In this document: in pieces, positions 1 to 8,222 of the stretch | Position numbering within the stretch: the first letter of the stretch is position 1 | Layout: each line of letters begins with the position of its first letter | Source of the DNA: Coprobacillus sp. CAG:826 | Lineage (GTDB): Bacteria > Bacillota_I > Bacilli_A > RFN20 > CAG-826 | Assembly: GCA_000437235.1 (NCBI GenBank) | Contig: FR897045.1 | Coordinates: 13,543 to 77,542 of the forward strand | Length of the DNA: 64,000 bases | Direction of reading: 5' to 3' | Program-made: the position numbers and the translations under genes | The notes under the pieces: model-generated | What the model was told of the DNA's origin: nothing | What the model saw: only the letters and a program-made list of their open reading frames with translations | Database searches by the model: none

Positions 1-1776
1 GAGCACATCTGTATGGGTTTTTGTATGCACTAAGATATCGACAACGTCGTTTTCGTTCGTGGTCATACCTTTAATACCACGTCCACCACGGTTTTGCGCT
101 TTAAAGGTGTCAGTTGGTAACCGCTTGACATAACCATTTTTGGTTAAAGTAATAATAATTTCTTCTTGTGGAATTAAATCTTCATCATCAATATTAGATA
201 AATCATTCGATAATTCTGTACGACGTGCATCTCCATATTTTTCTTTGATTTCATCTAATTCTTTTAAGACTTGTTCAACGATATTATCGCGAGAGCTAAG
301 AAGTGTATTGTATTGATCAATTAAGACATGTAAACGAGCAATTTCGTCTTCAATCTTTTCTTTTTCTAGGCCTGTTAATTTCGCTAATCTCATATCTAAG
401 ATTTCTTTAGCTTGAATTTCGGTAAATTCGAAACGTTCCATTAATGAAGCTTTGGCAATATCAGTGGTTTTACTACTACGAATAATAGCAACAACTTCAT
501 CGATATTATCTTGTGCTTTTAATAAACCTTCTAAAATATGATCTCTTGCTAGAGCTTTCTTGAGTAAGAAACGTGTTCTTCTTTCCACTACTTCAACTTG
601 GTGTTCAAGATATAGTTTTAATACTTCAGTAATTGGAAGCACTTTGGGTTGTCCATGATCTAACACTAACATGATGATACCAAAAGAGATTTGTAATTGG
701 GTCATTTTATAAAGTTGATTTAAGATGACTTCTGGAATCGCATCTTTTCTTAAATCAATAACAACGCGAATACCATCTTTATTAGATTCATCACGTAAAT
801 CAGTAATTCCTTCTACTGTTTTTTCTCTTGCTAATTTAGCAATCGCTTCAATCATATTGGCTTTATTGACTTGATAAGGGATTTCTGTAACGATAATCCG
901 CTTCTTTCCGTTTTCTCTTTCGATAATTTCGGTTTTAGAACGGATGGTAATACTACCTTGTCCTGTTTCATAGGCTTTACGAATTCCGCCTTTTCCTAAG
1001 ATGATACCACCGGTTGGGAAATCAGGACCATATAAACAAGTATTCATTAATTCTAATGGTGTCACATCAGGATGATGCGCAACCATTTTAACTGCGTCAA
1101 TTACTTCACCTAAATTGTGTGGTGGAATATTGGTGGCCATACCAACGGCGATACCCGAACTACCATTAACAAGTAAGTTAGGAAAACGAGAAGGTAATAC
1201 AACAGGTTCTTTTTCGGTTCCATCATAGTTATCCATGAAATCAACGGTATCATCATCGATATCACGGACCATTTCCATAGCGATTTTTGACATTCTTGCT
1301 TCGGTGTAACGCATAGCAGCAGCTTCGTCACCATCAACAGAACCAAAGTTACCATGTCCGTCTACTAAAGTGTAGCGGATAGAGAAGGGCTGCGCTAAAC
1401 GAACGAGGGTTCCATAAATTGCGGAGTCACCATGTGGGTGATATTTACCCATAACGTCACCAACGATACGTGCGGATTTCTTATAAGGTTTATCCGGTTG
1501 CATGCCTAAGACATCCATACCATAAATAATTCTTCTATGAACAGGTTTTAAACCATCACGAACATCAGGAATTGCTCTTGAAACAATAACCGACATGGAG
1601 TAGTCCAAAAAGGAGGTCCTTACTTCATTGGCTAAGTCGGTATCGCTTAAACCAGCCACAATACCTTCTTCTAAATCGGCAAGTTCATTAGCTTCTTCTA
1701 ATTCTTCTTCAGTAAGATTTTCATCTTCATTTTCTTCATTGACAGTCTCGTCAATTTTGTTTTCTTCATCTGCCAT
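1..1776 (-). CDS. gyrA: DNA gyrase subunit A, partial (3' end outside window)
   Basis: Catalytic subunit of DNA gyrase, which cuts and rejoins DNA to introduce negative supercoils. Translating the minus strand from the ATG at 1776 gives 592 residues before the window ends, just inside the C-terminal beta-pinwheel (a GyrA box NRGGRGIKG is visible near the end). The quinolone-resistance region reads HPHGDSAIYG (residues 113-122) and the catalytic tyrosine is Y157 in AAMRYTEARM. Numbering is offset by 35 from E. coli because of an acidic N-terminal extension (about 45 residues rich in Glu/Asp). At the position of E. coli Asp87 there is Gly (G122). It lies 19 bases downstream of gyrB with its own SD (GGAGGT), so it is probably co-transcribed with gyrB. 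Confidence 0.97.
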   Translation of the reverse strand, partial: MADEENKIDETVNEENEDENLTEEELEEANELADLEEGIVAGLSDTDLANEVRTSFLDYSMSVIVSRAIPDVRDGLKPVHRRIIYGMDVLGMQPDKPYKKSARIVGDVMGKYHPHGDSAIYGTLVRLAQPFSIRYTLVDGHGNFGSVDGDEAAAMRYTEARMSKIAMEMVRDIDDDTVDFMDNYDGTEKEPVVLPSRFPNLLVNGSSGIAVGMATNIPPHNLGEVIDAVKMVAHHPDVTPLELMNTCLYGPDFPTGGIILGKGGIRKAYETGQGSITIRSKTEIIERENGKKRIIVTEIPYQVNKANMIEAIAKLAREKTVEGITDLRDESNKDGIRVVIDLRKDAIPEVILNQLYKMTQLQISFGIIMLVLDHGQPKVLPITEVLKLYLEHQVEVVERRTRFLLKKALARDHILEGLLKAQDNIDEVVAIIRSSKTTDIAKASLMERFEFTEIQAKEILDMRLAKLTGLEKEKIEDEIARLHVLIDQYNTLLSSRDNIVEQVLKELDEIKEKYGDARRTELSNDLSNIDDEDLIPQEEIIITLTKNGYVKRLPTDTFKAQNRGGRGIKGMTTNENDVVDILVHTKTHTDVL

Positions 1777-1795
1777 AATTCACTTACCTCCTTCA

Positions 1796-3772
1796 TTAAA
1801 TATCTAAATTCTTAACAAATTTTGCATTTGCATGAATAAATTCTTTTCTTGGTTCGACTTTTTCGCCCATGAGCATATCAAATACTTGATCTGCTTCAAT
1901 GGCGTCACTTAATGTAACTCTTAACATCTTTCTAGCTTCTGGATCCATGGTGGTTTCCCAAAGTTGTTGCGCATCCATTTCACCAAGACCTTTATAACGT
2001 TGAATATCTAATCTTGCATTAGGTCCAATCTTTGATTTTAATAAATCTAATTGTTCATCATTATAGCAGTAATAGGTTTTTTTACGCCATTCCACTTTGT
2101 AGAGTGGAGGTTGCGCAATATAAACATATCCTTGTTCAATGAGTGGACGCATATAACGATAGAAGAATGTTAATAATAGGATTCGAATGTGAGAACCGTC
2201 AACATCAGCATCGGTCATGATAACAATTTTATGATAACGAATCTTAGAAACATCAAAATCATCACCAATGCCACCACCGATAGCAATAATCATATTGCCG
2301 ATTTCTTGGTTAGCAAAGATATGCTTTTCATGTGCTTTTTCGACGTTTAAGATTTTGCCTCTTAATGGTAAGATAGCTTGGGTTTCACGGTCTCTACCAT
2401 TCTTCGCTGAACCACCAGCGGAGTTACCTTCTACGATGTATAATTCGCAGCGGCTAGCATCACGAGAAGAGCAGTCGGCTAATTTACCTGGTAAAGAACT
2501 GATTTCAAGTGAGCCTTTTCTACGAGTGGCTTCTCTAGCATTTCTAGCAGCTAAACGTGCATTAGCGGCTAAAACTACTTTTTCCATAATTAGCTTTGCT
2601 AACTTTGGATTTTCTTGTAAGAAACGAGTAAATTGTTCGGTAACAATAGCAGAAACTATCTTTCTTACCTCACTATTACCTAATTTAGTTTTCGTTTGAC
2701 CTTCGTATTGTGGGTTAGGATGCTTTACAGAAATGATAGCAACTAAACCTTCTCTTACGTCATCACTGGTTAAATTATCGTCGTTATCTTTTAAGAATTT
2801 ATTGTTTCTCGCATAGGTATTAATTACACGTGTGATGGCCGCTCTAAAGCCTTCTTCATGAGAGCCACCTTCGTGGGTATTAATGTTATTACAGAAGGAG
2901 TATACATTCGCAGTATAGGAGTCGTTATATTGCATAGCAACTTCAGCATAAATACCGCTATCTCTTCCTTCACAATAAATGACTTCATCAAATAATGGAG
3001 TTTTTCCTTCATCAATGAATTTAACGTATTCTTTAATACCACCAACATAATGGAATTCTTCTTGCACCGGCGTTTCTCCACGATCATCTTTTACAATCAT
3101 GCGAAGACCTTTATTTAAGAAAGCCATTTGGCGAATACGGTCACGAATCGTGGAATAGTTATATTCGGTTGTTTCGGTAAAAATAAGTGGATCTGGTTTA
3201 AAGGTAACAATGGTTCCTGTATCTTCACAATCACCAATTCTTTCTAAGTGAGACTCAACGTGACCTCCATTAGAGAAGCGAATTTTAAAGATTCCACCTT
3301 CTTTATGAACGATGACTTCTAACCATTCAGAAAGCGCATTAACAACAGAAGCACCAACACCATGTAAACCACCGGAGACTTTATAGCCTCCGCCTTCACC
3401 GAATTTACCACCAGCGTGTAATACCGTATAAACAGTTTCAACCGCTGATACACCCGTTTTAGCAACAATACCGACTGGAATACCACGACCATTATCGGTA
3501 ACGGTAATCGTATTTCCTTTATTGATGGTCACGGTAACGGTATCACAATAACCTGCTAAAGCTTCGTCGATAGCGTTATCTACAATTTCCCAAACGAGGT
3601 GATGAAGACCTGCAGAAGAAGTAGTACCAATATACATACCTGGTCTTTTTCTAACCGCCTCTAAGCCTTCTAAGACTTGAATATTCTTTTCCGTGTAATC
3701 TGCGCTAGCTTTTTCAAGTTCTCGCTCTTCTTCGTCCGTTACTTCTTGGACTTTGATTTCTTCATCTTCCAT
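1796..3772 (-). CDS. gyrB: DNA gyrase subunit B
   Basis: ATPase subunit of gyrase, 658 residues. The GHKL ATPase motifs are visible: EIVDNAIDEA, TDNGRGIP and GGLHGVGASVV. The TOPRIM motifs EGNSAGG and DADVDGSHI and the C-terminal QRYKGLGEMD follow in the usual order. The frame is open further upstream, but the ATG at 3772 is chosen because AGGAGG stands 8 bases before it and the protein then begins MEDEEIKVQ. An acidic leader of about 35 residues precedes the family's usual start (NIQVLEGLEAVRKRPGMYIG), matching the acidic leader on GyrA. The start overlaps the end of recF by 11 bases, which implies translational coupling. Confidence 0.98.
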   Translation of the reverse strand: MEDEEIKVQEVTDEEERELEKASADYTEKNIQVLEGLEAVRKRPGMYIGTTSSAGLHHLVWEIVDNAIDEALAGYCDTVTVTINKGNTITVTDNGRGIPVGIVAKTGVSAVETVYTVLHAGGKFGEGGGYKVSGGLHGVGASVVNALSEWLEVIVHKEGGIFKIRFSNGGHVESHLERIGDCEDTGTIVTFKPDPLIFTETTEYNYSTIRDRIRQMAFLNKGLRMIVKDDRGETPVQEEFHYVGGIKEYVKFIDEGKTPLFDEVIYCEGRDSGIYAEVAMQYNDSYTANVYSFCNNINTHEGGSHEEGFRAAITRVINTYARNNKFLKDNDDNLTSDDVREGLVAIISVKHPNPQYEGQTKTKLGNSEVRKIVSAIVTEQFTRFLQENPKLAKLIMEKVVLAANARLAARNAREATRRKGSLEISSLPGKLADCSSRDASRCELYIVEGNSAGGSAKNGRDRETQAILPLRGKILNVEKAHEKHIFANQEIGNMIIAIGGGIGDDFDVSKIRYHKIVIMTDADVDGSHIRILLLTFFYRYMRPLIEQGYVYIAQPPLYKVEWRKKTYYCYNDEQLDLLKSKIGPNARLDIQRYKGLGEMDAQQLWETTMDPEARKMLRVTLSDAIEADQVFDMLMGEKVEPRKEFIHANAKFVKNLDI

Positions 3773-4841
3773 ATTCAATCCTCCTCTTAATCCTATGGTG
3801 ATCCACGTCATATACCGTGGCTTGTTCTTTTCGTTTCCATTCCGTTGTTGTAAGAATGGTTTGTTCAAATGTTTGAATCAGTCTTAATAACGAATTTTGA
3901 TGTTGTTCATCAAGTTCGGATAAAACGTCATCTAATATTACAATTGGCTTTTTCGCTTCTTCTTGCACCATGGGGTACAAAGCTAATTTTAGAATTAAAG
4001 CCGCTAGTCTTTTTTCTCCTTGTGATCCCGAAGCACTGATATTGGCACCGTTAAGAGCGCATGTAAAGTCTTCTCGGTGGGGGCCTATAGTTGTTACCCT
4101 CATCCTTAAATCGTTTTCTTTTGCTTTCTTAAACGCTTCTTGTGCAGCGCTTTGAAAATCTTCTAACCCCACAAAAGGGTGATATGTAAATTGGAATTCT
4201 TTGGTTTCATTTAACTCCACAATTACTTTTTTGACCGCTTCTTTTAATTGATCAAAGAATGCTTTTCGATAGCGAACGATTCGATAAGCTTCTTGAATGA
4301 GCAATTCTGTCAATGCATCAAGTTGCATATCTGGTACTTCATCTTGTTTCAGAAGTTTATTTCGTTCTTCTAATATTTTTTCGTAGCGGGTTAATGAAAA
4401 AAGATATTCTTTATACTGCCTTGAAATTTCAACGTTCATAAAACGTCTTCTTTCACTGGGTGAAGCATCAAAGATAAACACATCTCCAGGCTTAAAAGTA
4501 ATGACATGTAGAGTAGAAACAAGTTCAGATACTTTTTTTACCTCGTGGCCGTTGAATGTGATTTTCTTGCCTTTGGGTAATAAAAGCATTTCGACTTCGT
4601 TTTTTCTTTCTTGCAAGACAAAACTTCCTTTTAACCATGTGAAGGAACTATCTTTCTTTCGTAATTCTTTTTCATCATTGGTTCGAAACGAACGGGCAAT
4701 AGAAAGAAACGAAATTGCTTCTACCAAATTGGTTTTTCCCGCCCCATTATTTCCAACTAAGATGTTAAGACCTTTTTCTAATGATAATTCTACTTGTTCA
4801 TAGCCTCGAAAATTCTTTAATGCAATCTTAGAGATTCTCAT
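3762..4841 (-). CDS. recF: DNA replication and repair protein RecF
   Basis: SMC-like ATPase that loads RecA at single-strand gaps, 359 residues, normal length. Walker A is GNNGAGKT (residues 30-37), the ABC signature SQGEK lies near residue 270, and Walker B/D-loop is VILDDVLSELD. The ATG overlaps the stop of yaaA as ATGA, and the 3' end overlaps gyrB by 11 bases, so yaaA-recF-gyrB-gyrA is one tightly packed operon. It ends with TGA, one of the pieces of evidence that TGA is a stop here. Confidence 0.97.
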   Translation of the reverse strand: MRISKIALKNFRGYEQVELSLEKGLNILVGNNGAGKTNLVEAISFLSIARSFRTNDEKELRKKDSSFTWLKGSFVLQERKNEVEMLLLPKGKKITFNGHEVKKVSELVSTLHVITFKPGDVFIFDASPSERRRFMNVEISRQYKEYLFSLTRYEKILEERNKLLKQDEVPDMQLDALTELLIQEAYRIVRYRKAFFDQLKEAVKKVIVELNETKEFQFTYHPFVGLEDFQSAAQEAFKKAKENDLRMRVTTIGPHREDFTCALNGANISASGSQGEKRLAALILKLALYPMVQEEAKKPIVILDDVLSELDEQHQNSLLRLIQTFEQTILTTTEWKRKEQATVYDVDHHRIKRRIEYGR

Positions 4842-5050
4842 TTTTCAACTATCATGAATTTTTGTCCCTCAAGTTCTATCTCATATCCAGGGTATAATTT
4901 TCTTCCCCTTCTATTTTCTTTTTCTTGATTGACATAGACGATATTCTCCATGAGAAATAATTTAGCCTCTCCTCCATTGCTAATTAAATTTGCCAATTTT
5001 AAAAACTGTCCTAGAGTAATAAATGGCGTGTGAATTTGAATTTCTTTCAT
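4838..5050 (-). CDS. yaaA: S4-domain RNA-binding protein YaaA
   Basis: Small S4-fold protein found between dnaN and recF in Firmicutes, thought to bind RNA or ribosomes. The ATG at 5050 gives 70 residues, the family's usual size, with AGGTGA seven bases upstream; a longer frame from 5080 has no SD and would overlap the promoter region. The sequence keeps the S4 pattern (ITLGQFLKLANLISNGGEAK, then a basic NRRGRKLYPG turn). Its stop overlaps the recF ATG by four bases. The promoter at 5085-5093 and the dnaN terminator behind it suggest it is the first gene of the recF-gyrase operon. Confidence 0.9.
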   Translation of the reverse strand: MKEIQIHTPFITLGQFLKLANLISNGGEAKLFLMENIVYVNQEKENRRGRKLYPGYEIELEGQKFMIVEK

Positions 5051-5084
5051 GTGCGTCACCTGTCTTAAATATTCATGCAATATA

Positions 5085-5093
5085 ATTATATCA
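5085..5093 (-). promoter_or_regulatory. Extended -10 promoter of yaaA-recF-gyrB-gyrA
   Basis: On the minus strand the bases read TGATATAAT, a perfect extended -10 element (TGnTATAAT), 35 bases upstream of the yaaA ATG. The -35 match is poor, which is typical for extended -10 promoters. It lies directly after the dnaN terminator, so the operon can be transcribed independently of dnaN. Confidence 0.6.
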
Positions 5094-5105
5094 AAAACAA
5101 GAAAA

Positions 5106-5129
5106 AAAAGGAATATATATATTCCTTTT
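5106..5129. repeat. 24-bp perfect palindrome upstream of yaaA
   Basis: The arms AAAAGGAATATA and TATATTCCTTTT form a gapless inverted repeat. It sits just upstream of the yaaA extended -10 element, covering the place where a -35 would be, so it could be an operator; extrusion or hairpin formation without a loop is less likely. No regulator can be assigned. Confidence 0.5.
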
Positions 5130-5182
5130 AAATTATGTTATTTTTTCCTTCGTTTATCTTAGGATTTTAAGAAGTAAAAAAA

Positions 5183-5210
5183 TAAAAAAAACGAAGCATT
5201 TTGCCTCGTC
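5183..5210 (-). terminator. Intrinsic terminator after dnaN
   Basis: Read on the minus strand, GACGAGGC-AAAA-TGCTTCGT folds as a stem with one G-U pair and is followed by eight T residues. It begins about ten bases after the dnaN stop. Confidence 0.8.
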
Positions 5211-5219
5211 TTTTTTATT

Positions 5220-6350
5220 CTAATTATAAGTTCTCATTGGGGTGACCAATTGAATTTGTGATTCATCTTGATCGTTACGAATGATAAATGGTTTCATCTC
5301 GCCCAAGAAGGCTAAAGTGACATCTTCTGAACCGCAAGCTTTAATCGCATCCATTACGTAAGTTGCATTGAAGGAAACTTCCATTCTTTCACCATCGAAT
5401 TGGCAAACGGTAATTTTTTCTGTTGCAGAACCGACTTGAGAAGATTTTGTAGAAACTTCCACGCCATCTCTTGTCATGGTTAATTTCACAACGTTATCTT
5501 TTTCGGAAAGAAGAAGAGAAACACGGTCCATGGCGGAAATTAATTCTTGAGCATTTGCTTCTAAGAAGAAATTAAAGTTCTTAGGAACAATGTTTTTGGT
5601 ATTTGGATAATCACCACTGATTAATCTTGTGCTGACTAAGGTATTGGCGAATTCAAATAAAGATTTGGTGTCGCTGATGACTAAAGAAACTTTTTCACTA
5701 TTTTCCGCTTCAATAAGTTTAGAAACATCCATTAACACTTTGGCCGGAATATTAGCAGTGAAGGAATAACCTTCTTCAATTTGAATTTCTTTACGGGCTA
5801 AACGTGCACTATCGGTTGCAGTAGCGATTAAGCGATTGTTATCAGCTTGTAAGTTAACTGCCGTTAAAATAGGACGTTGTTCTTTCGTAGACGCAGCAAA
5901 TGCTGTTTGATTAACTAAACTTTGTAATTCTTCTTTTTTCAAAGTTAATTTCATACCTTCATCGCTTAAATCAATATCTGGATATTCTTCAGCACGAATC
6001 GAATTTAATTTGAAGTTAGAGCGATTATCACTGATTTTTACAATTGTATCATCGATGACTTCTAAACTAATTTTTTCTCCTTCAACTTTTCTAACAATAT
6101 CTAATAAATATTTGCATGAGATTAAAGTTGCGCCATATTCGACATCCGAAATTATTTTTTCTTCTCCGTTCATTGTTGGAATCAATGTTTGGATGGTAAT
6201 TTCATTATTACTACCCATAATAAATAATCCTTCAACGGTTAAAGTTAATTTTAAATTCATCATTACAGGGATGGGTGACTTAGAACCAATGGCTTTACTA
6301 GCGACGTTAAGTCCTTTCAAAAATTCGTCACGTTTAATTGTAAATTTCAT
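5220..6350 (-). CDS. dnaN: DNA polymerase III beta subunit (sliding clamp)
   Basis: Ring-shaped processivity clamp for the replicative polymerase, 376 residues, normal length. It starts MKFTIKRDEFLKGLN and ends with the characteristic IQLVTPMRTYN tail. The ATG at 6350 follows AAGGAGA at good spacing. It is preceded by its own extended -10 promoter (6438-6446) and by DnaA boxes, so it need not depend on read-through from dnaA, and it is closed by the terminator at 5183-5210. Confidence 0.98.
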   Translation of the reverse strand: MKFTIKRDEFLKGLNVASKAIGSKSPIPVMMNLKLTLTVEGLFIMGSNNEITIQTLIPTMNGEEKIISDVEYGATLISCKYLLDIVRKVEGEKISLEVIDDTIVKISDNRSNFKLNSIRAEEYPDIDLSDEGMKLTLKKEELQSLVNQTAFAASTKEQRPILTAVNLQADNNRLIATATDSARLARKEIQIEEGYSFTANIPAKVLMDVSKLIEAENSEKVSLVISDTKSLFEFANTLVSTRLISGDYPNTKNIVPKNFNFFLEANAQELISAMDRVSLLLSEKDNVVKLTMTRDGVEVSTKSSQVGSATEKITVCQFDGERMEVSFNATYVMDAIKACGSEDVTLAFLGEMKPFIIRNDQDESQIQLVTPMRTYN

Positions 6351-6369
6351 ATATTGCTCTCCTTAAAAA

Positions 6370-6410
6370 TTAATAATAATTATTATAAGCACGGTGGAAA
6401 ATGTGGATAA
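6370..6410 (-). other. Origin unwinding segment: two DnaA boxes plus DnaA-trio-like repeat
   Basis: On the minus strand, between dnaA and dnaN, a consensus box TTATCCACA (6410-6402) abuts a second box TTTTCCACC (6401-6393). These are followed by a short GTGC spacer and then TTA-rich triplets (6388-6370) before an AT-rich stretch. In Bacillus subtilis the unwinding site has this same order: tandem DnaA boxes, short GC-containing spacer, DnaA-trios (3'-G/A-A-T-5'), all between dnaA and dnaN. The assignment as the unwinding element is inference from layout. Confidence 0.65.
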
Positions 6411-6437
6411 GTATTTTCTTCATTTCCTCACTCGTTA

Positions 6438-6461
6438 ATTATACCATATAAATCGGTATAA
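6438..6461 (-). promoter_or_regulatory. dnaN promoter with overlapping inverted repeat
   Basis: The minus strand carries TGGTATAAT (6446-6438), a perfect extended -10. An inverted repeat TTATACC-N9-GGTATAA (6439-6461) overlaps it and could be an operator. The DnaA boxes at 6393-6410 lie between this promoter and dnaN, so DnaA binding could roadblock or tune dnaN transcription. Confidence 0.55.
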
Positions 6462-6482
6462 AAGCAGAAAAATTTCATGTTT

Positions 6483-7853
6483 TTATGAATTTTTTAAGCG
6501 GTTTTGTATCTCATGAATTGCTTGGCTTAATTGTGGATTTGTCTTCAAATTAGACTCAACTTTTTCCACAGCGCTCATGACGGTAGAATGATCTTTACCG
6601 CCAAAGGTTTGTCCAATCTTTTTAAAAGGTACATCAAGCATCGTTCTAATAAGGTACATAGAGATATGGCGGGCTAACGCTAATTGGGAAGTACGCACAT
6701 TTCCTTTAAGTTGAGAGACAGTCAAATTGTAATAATCTGCAACAACTTCAATAATTCGTTCTTCCGATAGCATTCTTTCGGTTTCTTTTACATTGATAAT
6801 AGAAGAAACGGACTCGATTGCAAGCGGTAGGTCAATATGTTTGGATTGTTTAATATTAATAGAGTAGAAAAGTAAACGGTTAATCGCGCCTTCTAATTCA
6901 CGGATGTTTTTAGAGAACTTTTCGGCGATAAAATCAAGGACATCATCATCAAAATTAGTAATATCAAGGTTATTGGCCTCAATTTTCATTTTTAAAATAG
7001 AAAGTAAGGTTTCTTTATCGGGCTCTTGGATATTGATACTTAATCCAGCGTTAAAACGTGTAACTAAACGCGCTTCTAGTCCTTTTAAATCATTCGGATG
7101 ACGATCCGAAGTGAGGACAACTTGTTTACCAAGATTAATCATCGTGTTAAAAACATTGAAGAACATATCCGCGGTTTTATTTTTATCCGCTAAGAATTGA
7201 ATATCATCAATTAATAAAACATCTACGGTTTTGAAGAAATCACGTAATTCTTCAATTTCACGATCTCCACGAACGGAACGAACGAATTCATCGACGAAAT
7301 CGTCGGTAGAAATGTATAAAACCTTTAATCTCGGTGTGTTTTCTTTAATGTAATTACCAATTGCGTGTAATAAATGGGTTTTTCCTAAGCCGGATTGTGA
7401 GTAAATAAATAAAGGATTGAACAACTTTCCTGGATTAGAAGCAATCATTAAAGATGCTTGAGAGGCTTCACGATTGCATTGGCCAACAACAAAGCTATCA
7501 AATGTATGCTTTGGATTTATAAAAGAGTTGACAAAAAATTGCTTTTTTTCTTCAACTTTCTCGGTTACTGGTGTTGCGGAAGCTTGAATTTCACTTTCAG
7601 GCATAAATACGAGTTTAAATTTGGATTGGGTTGTTTGGGCAACAACTTCAGAGATTAAATCATTATATTTTGTACTAATAAGATTAGCTGCTAATTTGGA
7701 ATTAACAGAAACTACAATGGTGTCCCCGGAAATAGAATAAATATACGAATTGTTAAAGAAAGAATCGAAAATACGAGGATCCATGATTTCATTTTGAATA
7801 CCGATTAACACGCGGTCCCATATTTGACGCTTTTCACTGATAGTAGTGATCAT
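6483..7853 (-). CDS. dnaA: Chromosomal replication initiator DnaA
   Basis: AAA+ initiator that binds DnaA boxes and melts the origin, 456 residues. Domain I is at the N-terminus, a low-conservation linker spans about residues 80-115, and the AAA+ domain begins at FDSFVVGQCNREA. Walker B is VLLIDDIQFL, and the C-terminal DNA-binding motif GGKDHSTVMSAVEK is intact. Walker A reads SQSGLGKT (residues 152-159), where most DnaA proteins have GGVGLGKT, so the first glycine is serine. SD GGAGGC precedes the ATG at 7853. The origin cluster lies directly upstream, consistent with DnaA autoregulation. Confidence 0.98.
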   Translation of the reverse strand: MITTISEKRQIWDRVLIGIQNEIMDPRIFDSFFNNSYIYSISGDTIVVSVNSKLAANLISTKYNDLISEVVAQTTQSKFKLVFMPESEIQASATPVTEKVEEKKQFFVNSFINPKHTFDSFVVGQCNREASQASLMIASNPGKLFNPLFIYSQSGLGKTHLLHAIGNYIKENTPRLKVLYISTDDFVDEFVRSVRGDREIEELRDFFKTVDVLLIDDIQFLADKNKTADMFFNVFNTMINLGKQVVLTSDRHPNDLKGLEARLVTRFNAGLSINIQEPDKETLLSILKMKIEANNLDITNFDDDVLDFIAEKFSKNIRELEGAINRLLFYSINIKQSKHIDLPLAIESVSSIINVKETERMLSEERIIEVVADYYNLTVSQLKGNVRTSQLALARHISMYLIRTMLDVPFKKIGQTFGGKDHSTVMSAVEKVESNLKTNPQLSQAIHEIQNRLKNS

Positions 7854-8222
7854 AAAACGTTAAGCCTCCAGTCTTCATAATGATAACATAAAATGTGAAA
7901 AAAAATAGAAGAAAATAGAGCAGCATGAAGTTTTCCACACAAAAACATAGAAAAAAGCTAGAAAATTTAAGGTTATCCACATTTTCCACATCTTTTTACG
8001 GTGGAAATCGTGTGGAAGAGGGTTTTAATTTGCCACAAATGTGGAAAACTGTGAATAGACAATAAAACTGTGCGAAATTTCTTGTTTTTACCCTATTTTT
8101 TGCATTTTTTCGTGTGGATAAAAAAGTGGAACAAGAAAACAAGTTGTGAACAAATGAATATTCTAATGTTTAGAGTGTAGAAGTCATATACATACTAAAA
8201 GTAGACGAAAAGAGGATGTAAG
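7854..8222. other. Replication origin, DnaA-box cluster upstream of dnaA (oriC)
   Basis: No gene in these 369 bases. Six DnaA boxes are readable: 7931-7939 (TTTTCCACA), 7973-7981 (TTATCCACA) and 7982-7990 (TTTTCCACA) on the plus strand; 8011-8019 (TCTTCCACA), 8040-8048 (TTTTCCACA) and 8113-8121 (TTATCCACA) on the minus strand. Three boxes therefore face three others across about 7990-8011. The tandem pair at 7973-7990 is almost identical to the pair in the dnaA-dnaN gap. The start of divergent housekeeping transcription and the position next to dnaA support oriC. The rest is A/T-rich. Confidence 0.9.

Noticed and set aside
2268..2699. 143-codon open frame antisense to gyrB
   Set aside because: It lies wholly inside gyrB on the opposite strand, has no SD, and its sequence is the mirror of conserved GyrB blocks.
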